64,000 nt of DNA from Branchiostoma lanceolatum (Eukaryota > Chordata > Leptocardii > Amphioxiformes > Branchiostomatidae), in assembly GCF_035083965.1 (NCBI RefSeq), contig NC_089735.1, positions 11,000,001-11,064,000 of the forward strand, given 5' to 3'. The position numbers were made by a program, and so were the translations under genes. A model generated the notes under the pieces. The model searched no databases and was not told the origin of the DNA. It worked only from the letters and a program-made list of their open reading frames with translations. Below are positions 22,340-34,300 of the stretch, one piece after another (positions within the stretch are counted from its first letter, which is position 1; every line of letters starts with the position of its first letter).

Positions 22340-25300
22340 TTACATATTTCCCGCGGCCAGCCCGGCGACTATTCTCTGCCAGAGCTCGCGCTTGCAGGAC
22401 TTGGAGCGGCGTAGGCTCTGCAGGAGTTCGTTGAACTGCACCATCCCGCCGGGGGTCATGCAGAACGCCCCGCGTGCCGTCCGCACGATCCCCACGAACT
22501 CGTCGTAGTCTGTTGGTGTGATGTGGAACAGCTTCTGATGCAGACACTGGAGAGGGAAAAAGGATTGTATCATACTATGCTATTATATCATATAGTGCCT
22601 TAACCTTCTCCCTGCTGCTGAACCCCATAACAAATACAAATTTGGTGCCAATTGGCTATCTTAGCAGGCTGAAGGTTAAGGTCGTTTGCACAATAGGGCT
22701 GAGGATTGGGGATCACAGGCTGTTACCCTAACCTTTAACCCTTAACCTCAACGTTAACTCTAGCCTCTAACCCTTACCTGTCTGTCCCTTTGGAGATACT
22801 TTTGCACGTTGGGGCTGTGGATGGGGGACTGCAGGTTGTTACCCTAACCTTTAACCCTTAACCTCCAACCTCTGTCCCTACCTGTCTGTATACCTGGAGA
22901 CAATTCTGCACAATGGGGCTGAGGATGGGGAATTGCAAGTTGTTACCCTCACCTTTAACCCTTAACCTCAAGCGCTAATTCCTGTCCCTACCTGTCTGTA
23001 CATCTAGAGATACTTCTGCATAATGGGGCTGAGGATGGGGGACCTTTAACCCTTAACCTTAACCCCTAACCCTTGTGCCTACCTGTCTGTACATCTGGAG
23101 ACACTTCTGCACGATGGGGCTGAGGATGGGGGACCGCAGGTTGTTTGCCACCTGGGAGTGGTTGGTGCGCGACATGAAGTGCGCTGCCTCGATGGCGATG
23201 TCCTGAAGCACGAACGGGTTGAAGATCCCATTGACAGCACTGACGCAGAACTGCTGAAGGTACGTTTGTCCTGGGGGAACACGAAAAGAAAAAATGTTAC
23301 TTCAGCAGTGTTTTAGGATACAAAGAAAAGTCACAAAGTACAAAACACAACATTTTGGCATTTCCCCATGTCTGAGGCAGAACTGCAGATAACACTTGTT
23401 CTGGTGGAAAATAAAACAAAAGATGGTACTTAAATGAAGTGGTTTAAGAGTAACTAGAAACATCACTACAAGGGAAAAATACAATCTGATCGTTCCTGTA
23501 CCTAGCTTCATGGCCAGCCCTAACAGCCACTTCACACTGTCCCCATACGGCGGGTTTCGGGCGAACTTGGTGTTCGGTCGGTCGTCGTGTGCCCTTCTAG
23601 CCAGCATCTCCATGGCGAGCATCCCCACACGGTATGCCGAGTGGAGATAGTACGTCCCCTGGGCATTGGGAGGGGGCAGGGGCTGGAGTGCTACAGGGGG
23701 AGAGGTGGAGGAGGGGGGAGGGGGTGTGGCAAGGGGTTGGGGTGGTTGTGCTGCGACCAGAGGGGGGACGGTGTAGGTGATGACGGCGGGGGGTCGGGTG
23801 TGGATGTGGTGGGTGGTGTAGATGGGGAGGGACTGTGGGGGAAGGGTGCTGCGATATGAGGGGCGGGTGGTGGCAGGCATAGTGTTTATACTGGTGGGTG
23901 CCATGGTGCCAGTGGAGTAGGTCACCATGGGGAAACGTGGGAATGTGTACTGGTAGTAACCCGGGTGGGGCGGCATGGGGTGGGCTGGGTCGTAGATCTG
24001 GGTTTGTGCGATGGGGTGGGGTTGTGGGTTGAGGGAGGTGGGGTTTAAGGGGCTCGACGTGGCACAGGATGGGGGGACGGCATGATGGGGGATGTACTCG
24101 TAGATCTGGGGGTAGGGGTGGATGTGGTTGGGGGGAGGTGGTGGGTGGAAGGGGTAGGGATGGGGCTCCAGGGGTGCGACCACACCGTTGGCCTGGACGG
24201 TGCTGTAGGGGATGATTTCGACGGTGGGTGCGGGGACATCCGGAGGTGTGCGGGAGGTCTCCGGGTCGGAAGAGGCCTGCTCGACGCTCGGGTTCTGCGT
24301 GTTGTTGCGGTTGGGACCAGTGTTGAGCGACTTCTCGTACAGCCAGAACCACTGACGGGCAACCTCAAACAGAACCTAAGAAACACACCAAAAATAACAG
24401 ATATCTTAACATCCTGATATCTAGCTGTAGAAAAATACTGAAGCACTGGATTGCTCATTTGATGACAAAGACTGGAGTTGGACCTAGTTTTTGTGTTTGA
24501 AATTACAGTTAAACATTGCTTCTGAAGAATGTAAATCGAAAATGCTAATGGAGATCCAAACAAACAAACAGACAAACAAACCTCTGCAGGCACCCCGCCA
24601 CCCTTAGCTGCCCGCTCCACAGCTAGACATCCCTTCTCCAGCATCTCAAAGTTCATCTCCTTACACTGCACCAACGCCCGCTGGATCTCGTTAGGGTTCA
24701 GGGCATGGGCATGGGGCAGGACAGACAGGGCCAGCTGGGCTGCCGCCTGGAAAAAACAGCACAACTCACAGTCACAAAGACAACTCAACACAATAACAGC
24801 TTTTAAAAACAAACTGTAGTAGGTTATTTCTATTGTTAGTTGACCTAAATTGCTATTTTACCTAGTATGTAATGTATGTTCTATGAGTATTGTATGTGTC
24901 TGTCACAGGCCTAAGTGTGATTTCTCCCTGATAAAATAGATAAATGAAATGAATGAATCTTATTGCAGTATGCCTACATGCTGTATTTTGGCGGAATGAT
25001 ACCTACAAAATAAAACATAGGTCTTTAAATTATGAAAATCGACGTCTGGAAAATCATACTCGGCTTGAATGAGATCAGAGGAGCAAACTGGAGCTTGGAT
25101 AGGATTGATTCCCATCCCAGCGGCAAGCTTAGTAAGGGGAGTGGTCAGGTGCAAAGCTGCGGGAAGGTCCTATTGTGTGACAGTGGCTTGAACTCAGTAT
25201 GGGCTGCAGGATGATACTGATAACTACCCCACCCACCTGGACCATGTTGTGGTCGCGGGCACGTGAGGCGCGGTCGGCGAGAGAGGCGACCTCGGGCGGA

Positions 25301-28300
25301 GTGAGATGTCCCTCCCACTGCTCCACCAGCAGACTGATGGCGGCACTGCCGATCTCCATGGCTTGTCCTACAGGGTACAGGCAACACATTAGAGAGACTG
25401 TTGACAAATGTTTATCATCTATTTATTTACTGCCCAACAAGCCTGTGGCTATCCCAAAGGGCTAGCCCTGCTGACAAAGACAATACATATAGAATTGAAG
25501 TTTTAACAAGGACAGAATAACAATCCATAACAATATTCTTAGTTATTAAGATTATTACATATATACGTATAATTGTATCTACAGTGAGAGATACATGATC
25601 ATGTTCAGTGCATAGACTGTTATGGTCGCCTAGATATTCCCAGAGTTTGCTTTTGAATGGACATTCAGTCAAACCTTTGAGTGAAATATGTTTCTAAAGC
25701 AATTATCTTCTGTCATTCTTGTTCTTAGTGTAGTATCAGGGACCTTATCTCAGTCTGCAATAACACATAGATATAGAACTTTTCATACTTAAAAAGAACT
25801 TCTCATCAAATATTGTGGTTGGTTCTTGGTTGTATAGTTCTTTTATTAAATTTACTATCAACAAGACCACTGTATGCCACACACACTAATATAGACAGAA
25901 AACACCAGCACATACCTGTGATCCAGGAGACATGTGAGGAGTATGTTCTGGACAGCCAGTTTGGGGAGACACAGTTGTGAAGGCCCAGAGCATACAGGCC
26001 GATCTCAAACGCACACATGTGGAGGGCACGGTGTGGGCCCTGGAACAGGAGGACAAAAGAAAGTCAGCATGAAATAACATGTCACTAGGCGAGTTATATT
26101 TGTCTTCTTTTCTTTTTGGATTTAAAAAAAACATGGGTTTCATAAATGATCCATATTCTAGCAGCTTTTCATCTGTAAAAGTTACATGATTGTATGTATC
26201 ATAGAACACTGCATCAAATGTGGAAAATCATTTATAGCACGGTGTCAGAAGACCTACATTTTAACTTGTTACTAGTATATGAGTTGCATAACGTGTAGTA
26301 CTGTTTGAAAAGGCCTGCTTCCCTATTCTGTTTTGGAATAGCTATCTCTTGTAAAAACTCCGGAATTCAAAGTGTTGCTTCAAATTTCAGGTATTAGTTA
26401 AACTTAAACTGAGTTCGCTTACAACAGGGTTCAACACGATTAAAAAAATTCACTGTCCTTAAAGGGTCAGTACAAAGTCACTTCCACTGATCCAAACCAA
26501 CTAATTTCACTAAATCAAAACATTCGAGAGATTTCCCTACATGTCTTAATCAAGAAATGATTTCAAACATGAGTAAATGAAGAGTAAGTGCAATCTAAAA
26601 GACAATAACTATGCATGGCCTAATAACATAACAACATGCTCTGGCCCAATCAGCAATTCCACTGGCCTGGGGCCATTAGGCCTATCGACTTGTCAAACTC
26701 TGTACCTGCTGTCCAGAAGAGGCAGACGGCTGTGTGAACAGCGATGTGCTGCTGTTTCCTCCAGCCTTCGTCAGCACAGTCTTGGCCAGCTCAAACATGT
26801 AGTGTGCCGAGGCCTCGCTGGGATGGTTAGGGATGGTCGGCACCGCCGTCTCGTGGCGGCCTTTCTTACCCCTTCTGATAGCGCTGTAAAAATGGAAGGA
26901 AGGAAAATTGAGATTAAGCCACACTAATACACTTCCTCGGTTCTAGAACATTTTAAGGTGAAAAGGACATTTGACTGGTACCATGCTTTTACCGGTATCT
27001 ATAACAATGGCAATATTAAAGTTCAATCATATTCTCCTAGGAGACATTCCTTACAGCAAGCAAGTAGGTACTATACATGTAGATACAATAGAGAATGTTT
27101 TAGATCTTAGAAACTGTAAAGGGTAGTCAAGCCCAATATAACGATATATCCATGTATCTTGTAACTACTATGTTAAAATAAATGCATTTACTTTAATTTG
27201 CGTCTCTACTATAAATAGACTTTATGGAAGTCCCTGTACTTCTGCTGTGTCACTAAATTTTACATATTTCATCACTTGTTATTTTCTAACCTCAACAAAA
27301 TACAATATCTTAATGGAGAGACTAACTACAGAAACAACAGGTTAATAGAGGAGTTCACACTTCCTCAGACTTAAAAAATTGCCTGTGTCATAGGAGGTTG
27401 ACAAATTATTTCTGCGAGTGCAACATTTCAACCTGTTTGGATCATTGTAATGTGTACAAGTTAACACAAATTCCTTTCTTAGTGCGTGTTCGTATGTTGG
27501 TGGAAATGATTGGTCGCCCCATATGACACAAGCAGTTTTGGTCCGTGGAAGTGTAAACTCCTCTATCTTCAAGCTTAACTTTTTAAGAAGAAGAGAAAGA
27601 AAAATGTAAAGGAAACACACATACATGCTCGGCAGTACATACATCTCTATGGGCGGCATCTTGGGCCTGGCCCCCACCCCTCGGTCTCCTGAACTGCTGG
27701 AGGCTACAGAGTCGCTGGACTTGCCGCTGGTGGAGCCACTGTCGCTCCCCGGACTGGCGTGCTTTCCCCACCCCCCCAGTGGGTGACGCCCCAGGGTGGG
27801 GGAGGTGTCACTTAGCTCTGCTGTCTCGGGCGTGCTTGTCTCGCGGCCTGGTAGAGCTGTAGAAGGGAAAAAGCTCTACCTTTTAGTCTTGGCAGTGGTT
27901 AAAATGTTGGTAAGAATCATCCAATCTACAAGAATCATCATACAAGTCTGGCTAGATACTGAGAAGACATCCTGGACCAGAAAGTATGAAACACACAAGC
28001 CTAAATAATGCATAGTCCAAGTTTGCACTGACCTGCAGTTCTAAATGCCCCACTAGGTGGTGTCGCAGTAGGACCAACAGCAGCTGCAGGTGTCCCCTCC
28101 AATGGCTCAGCTGTCACCCCCTGTACCCCATTGGTCTGAACTGCTCCAGCGCCAGGCTGTTTAGGGCTAGTCGTCCTTTGCTCTCCAACAGCTGCCTGCT
28201 GGGACTCTGTTCCCGCAGGCATTGGTTTGGGGGATGCGGAGGACACATCCTTCTTCTTTGGTATATCAGACTCCTGTGAGAACAAAATTAAGGCCAGTTA

Positions 28301-31300
28301 GACCATTTAAATAATAGCAAAAAGAAGACAATGCAAATTTGGGAAGAATATCATAATGAGAAAATGAGCTTTCAAATGACATAATCTAACCAGGGCAGCT
28401 GATTGGCTGGATGGTCTTGATCCTGGTTGGCTGGAAGGTCGAGAGCCTGGTCCTGGTTGGCTGGGTGGCCTGGAGCCTGATTGGCTGGGAGATCTGGAGC
28501 CTGATTGGCTACCTGATCTGTGAGCTGGACTCTGATTGGCTGCCCCAGGTGGGTAGCAGGAGGCTGTCTTACACTGCTGGTTACTGTTCTTGTCCAGCAG
28601 TTTGTTCAAGATCTGAGGACATCAAAATTTCAGTTAATACCTACTAACTTTAGAGTAGAGGATATTGTTTCTAACTTCTCACAAGACTAAGTGTTGTATT
28701 CATATACATGTATAACATGTTACCACCATGACTGTATCTACTTATTAGTGTATTCTATAGTTATAGAATACCTCATGGAAGTCGTTTCATACAGTCTTGG
28801 TGAATCATTTATAAACAAAAATGAGCAAAAAAGTAGTGTCACCTTTCTAAGCTTGGTCTGGTCATCCTTGTAGTGTAAGAGCATAGCTAGTGCCAACTCT
28901 CCGCGCTGCCTCCTAGTGCCTTCGCACAGAAGTGCATGCTCTGCCTCACTCACATTGGCTTTCAGCCCTGGAAAATAATGCGCAACATCATCACTATGGG
29001 AAGGGACCAAAAACAACAAAGCGGAAGAGGTTAGGAATTAAAATAACATACCAACGGGGAGTAGGATTAATCAATAAAAAGACCAAGAAACTTTTTGAAT
29101 GATGTAGACCAATCGTCTTGTGGGAGTTAAAGAAAATATTTTAAAACCATCTCTGCATAAGGACCATCTGGGCTTTGTGATCACTTTTTGGTGGTTCCTT
29201 AGATTGACTGTGGTATGGCTACATGTAGCTTCCTCTCTGTAATGATTATCTGTTTTGCTGTATTTCTGCCCACAAGATCTGACTTGAATAGAGCATTTGC
29301 AGCCCACACTTGAAACTCCTACGTAGAAATCTACCCTTTGTTTGGAAAATGAAGAAGCTAAACAAACTTCTACCAAGGGCAGTGACGGCAGCCTCGAATC
29401 CCAGGAGCTCGTCGGTCGGCTGTCGATCCTTTACCTGGATGTTTGGCCGCGAACTACCATTGCAGTTGTCTGAAACACAGCCAAGAAACACACAGAACAT
29501 GTTAGAGGTGGGAAGAGACTGCACATTTGGACAACGCTAACAAACTTCAAAACAACTTTACAACTGCACACAGTGACAATGAATCTGGCAAACTGGTCAA
29601 AAAATGGGCACAATAATCTTAGATCTATCTTTTATTTTTAAGCCTTTGACTTGACATTAGTTCTCTGATCTGACCTCAATTCTTAAGTCTGTACTTATAT
29701 GTAAATATGTACTTATGTGTATATCTGGTGTATGTATTATGTGGTTGTATTGTTTCATGAGCCCTGGAAGATTAGCCCCCTTAATAAACCAAACCAGACA
29801 TGTAATAAGACAGCGAGTTTCTGTACCACACATTCTTGACTATTGAAAGATACTCTCATTTTGCCATTGTAGGATAATCATACAACAAATGTGAATGGAT
29901 CCTAAACTACAACACAGTTACTGTTAGTGAAAGACAGAAACTCCATCTTTACTGGGCAGACAGAGGGCGTCAAAGATGAAGCTGGCCAGCATGAGCGGCA
30001 GCACGGCCTCGCCACGGTGGTGCGACTTGCCGCTCCGCAGATTCTCCGCTCGCTCGCGCACCATGTCCATCTCCACGGGACCCAGGGGGATCTTCTTCAG
30101 TAGCCCGACCAGCTCTGACTCCTGATTGGCCAGTTTGACCTGCAAGTTAAACATATAGAAGTGTCATGAAGATGGTCTAGTGGTTAGGGTTGTTGACCTA
30201 CAATCTAAAGGTTTTAGATTTGCACATTTTTGGCTAATTTTTTTCACAAACCAACATTTAAGACAACTGAACATTATCTCCACCTTGGGGGGCAAAAAAC
30301 TAATGTAAAAACATATATTTTAGCATGGATTTGATTTCGTGGAAGGAGTGAAAAAGTTTTTGCATTGTTTTAAGTTTGCAGTCAAAACAATACTGTAGTA
30401 CAAAACACGTAATCGCAGTGTCACGATATCATAATGGAGAGGAACCGCATCTGTATCTGTATCCACGTAGCCGGTACAACCTCTATAAGGGCGTAACACA
30501 CCAGCTTCGCAGGCATGCGGCGCGGCAGCAGCTGGTTATATTACACCGAACGGTCTGTTACACCTAGTTTTTGCATATCTGACTGCAACCATTCTTTAAA
30601 GCTACTTATTGAAGATGCTCCTACAGCACTTGATGACAACAAGTTCCATTCGACTTTGGTTCTCGGAAAATACAAATTTTTGAACACATCAATCCTTGGC
30701 TGATAACTCTGGTGCTTAAAAGCATGACTATTTCTAGCAAAAAACACAAAAATACAAGATTGATGATATCCTCCCCTCACCTCCAGAGTCTTGCTGCATG
30801 CAGGCAGGCGAGGCATCTCCAGTCCGAACAGGCCGACCTGGAAGGCCAGGGTGTGGCAGTCAGCCTGCTCCAGCAGAACACTGCACAGAAACGCAGCCTT
30901 GGCCAGCGTGGTGCTCGCAAAGGTACAGGTCATCCCGGAGGGGCAGTGTCGGCTTCTGGAACAAAAATGCAATCAAGAAAGTTGTATGTAATCCTTTTGT
31001 AGTTCCTCTGTTATTGCTCTTTTACAAGAAGGCAGCATTGACCAGCATGCTCGCAAAAATACAGGTCATCCCAGAAGGGCAGTGTCGGCTTCTGGAACAA
31101 AAATACAATTAACCTTTAGCACACTGAAGTAGCCAATTGATATCCCATTCTCTATTAGTTACAGAGTTAGTCAGCAGGGAGAAGGTTAAGGAAGTTTGTT
31201 GAGGGTAAATGTTTGTCATCCTTTCGTAGTTCCTCTGTTATTGCTCTTATACAAGAAGGCAGCCTTGGCTAGCGTGATGCTAGCAAAGGTATAGTATAAG

Positions 31301-34300
31301 TCATCCAGGAGGGGCAGTATAGGCTAATCTTGAGAAATAAACATTCAGATAAACAGTAAACTACCAAATGGAAAAACACAAATTCTGTTTCTGAAATTGT
31401 TGACTATAAACAACAATGGGAATTGAGCCATAGTAAAGCAGAGTGTATCCCTACAAAGTCATGTACTTCTTAAAAGAAGTGTGGTGTGTGGTGGATTCTG
31501 AATTGAGCTCAATGACTCAAACTAAAAGTTGTAGCATGAGTATACATGTATTTATTAATAAAAGATTCAAGACTTCTACAGCTACCTTGCAGGCCAGGCC
31601 ACCAGATTTTTTTATTCAAGACAGTGGATGTTTTCTGTACATTTGTCAGTTTTTTCCCTTACCTGCACGTGTGATGCCCCGATGGAATCGGAGGACTTGC
31701 CAACATCTGCATGGCCAGCTCCTTAGCCAGCTGACAGGCTTCCCTGGTGTAGCCGTGAGCATGAAGAGCCTCTGCCTGGCAGTACAGGATCTACACACAG
31801 GAAAGGAAAGTTTTAACACAATATAATGGGAAAATTGACTTGGAGACAGGCTATTAGCTAGCAGGGCGTCAAGGTGTCTTTTGGACGCCCCACACAAAGA
31901 AAACAAGGAAATTGGACGCCCTTCTTTTGCAGGGGAAACCCAGAGGACACCCTGTATCCCTGGTAATTACATACACATGCGTTACCGCACACACTCACTG
32001 CAAAATGGACCATTTCAAAAGACAGTTGTAAACAGCATGTAAATTGATTGACATGCAATACTTTCAGGTAATTGTTAATCCATTGGGAGGCTCTGGTTTC
32101 CATTGCCCCCCCCCCCCACCCCCCCACCCCGTCTAGAAATCCTAGCTAACAGCTTGCTTGGAGAATCTTTCAGTGTTAACTTTAAAGGCAAATCAAACGC
32201 AAGATCTGATGGGAACAAGCAAAAAAGCAGCTTCTTTTGCAATGAAATGCTTTAGGATGTGTAGTAATGTTTTGCGTTTTAGGACATTTACTAAATCCTA
32301 ATTTTTCTAGCTTCTTAAAATGTCATGAAAGAGTGTCAGATATAGGCTGGTTTTTCAGGGGTACTACAGTATGCTGTATCGATCTTGTCAAGTGAGAATC
32401 TTTGAGATAAAGCAAGGATGGGTTCTTTAAGACATATTCTCACCTCTAGCGGGTCATCTATCACCTTGAGACCGGCGAAGTAGTTGTCTCCCTGTTCCTT
32501 GGGAGGTTTGGGCTTCCTTGGAGTGAGAGCACTGGTGTCATAGTAATACATCTGGTACTCATCTGGACCAATCCCCTGCTCTCTAGCACTGCCAATCACA
32601 TGGTTACCATGGCTACTGGAGTCATTCATCCAATCAGAATCCACCTCGTCTGAGGGAGAGCTGCTTGCGTTATTTGACAGGTCTGAATCTGACTTCAGCG
32701 GTTTCTGTTTTGGTTTTCTGCGGACTGTTCTTTGGGGGGACTTGTCGGGCGACTTTGTCAGTTTCGCCTGCAGCTTTGATTTGCTAGTCCTTGCTGAATC
32801 TGCAGGCTGCAAATCTGAGCTGCTGTCAGTCTCGTCTGAAATGCAGCTGGAATCAGCAGGGGGCGAATGTGGAGTCCTGTTTACACCTGAGGATGGAACA
32901 TGATCTAAATCACTACTACTATCCACAGCTTCTGAATGCGAGGGTGCCAACACCGCGCTGGCTTCAGTCCCAGCTAAGTCAGCTCCTGAAATTGATTCCT
33001 GAGATTTTACAGTCGCACTGACTGAGGCGGCGACAACCTCCTCAACCTCCGTAGTCCCTGATTTGGAAGCAGATGATTCGTCTTGAGGAGGGAGGTCACT
33101 TTCCTCAAGGTCGAGAGAATCGTCTCCGTCTTGGAGTTCAGAAAACGAGGTGTCCAGCGTGGGCACACCCTCGTCCACGGCCTCGTCAGCGCTGACTCTT
33201 CTCTCCTGCCTTCTCTGCTCCTGCGCTCGGTGGGAGTCGTTTTGTACGCTAACGGTCTGAGTACCAACCTGGGCAGACATCGCCACTCCCTGTCTGAACG
33301 CACACTCCGCCAGCTGAGCGCTCATGGACAGGAACACGCCCATGTCCTCGTTTGGAATTCCTATGGAACGCTTCTCGCGGTCGCGCAACGTGACGTCCAA
33401 GTGCGGAACGTTTTCCAGCGGGAAATCCTCCCAACCCACCTGGCAGGCCTCGATGGCGGGCTTGAAGCCCGGGAAGACTTCGATGTCGAACGGCGTGATG
33501 GCGTTGTTCCCGCCACGGCTTTTCCGTGCCTTGTCTATCACAAATACGTGCCACTGCTTCAACTGGTGCTCCATCTCCCATCTAAAAGAGGACAAAGTCA
33601 TAACATTTATCTTTTACAAAAGGTCTTCTTAAAAATGGAGGCTACACTGTCCTTGCTGAAATATACCTACCAGCTATCCTATTTCAAAAAGCACTTATTT
33701 CATGGGTCACTCCAAATTCAACCTTAACCCTAACCCATACTCTAAGTCCAACCCTTACCTGTCGAAGGCCTTTAGTGCAGGATTTAACACAGCGAGTCTC
33801 CAGAGCACCACTAACTCGTCACACAGTCCTGCGGCCCCGTGCTGGGAGATGTTGGCGCTGCTGTTGTTGCTGGTGGCGCGGTTACTGTGGGTGGAGCCGT
33901 GCGCCTCTGTCGTCCGCGTGTTGAACCACCAGATCACGATCTACGGGATAGTGGACACGGTTTAGAAGGTTATTTGTATGTAGAGTACTTCTTATACCAG
34001 TGTGTTCACAAAGTTCTTGCATCAGTAATACAGATACAGAAACAGACTTAATACCATGAGAATACCACATAAAAATATCCAATATCTTCTGATCACCTGC
34101 CTGATTGCGGGATCTTCAACTTTATAGGTTCAAAGTCAATGAGACTAAAAAGAAGTTTTAAGGTTCAGTTTCAGTTTACCTAACATTCTAATAAAAGTGA
34201 TACATATCATGTTCAGGTGCTTGCTTTCCAATGTATTCTTGGAGGACAACCTTTACATAAATGTGATTTTGATTAAAGTAAAAAAGTGTCCCTAAAAAGG

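Noticed and set aside
23587..24417. Gly/Val-rich plus-strand ORFs opposite ZSWIM8 exon 22
   Set aside because: Antisense shadow of the Pro-rich ZSWIM8 exon, which is in frame with its neighbours and matches the family.
33714..33740. Interstitial telomere or chromosome-fusion scar
   Set aside because: Only a few degenerate TTAGGG/TTAAGG units; too short and irregular, and similar filler occurs in the exon-23 array.
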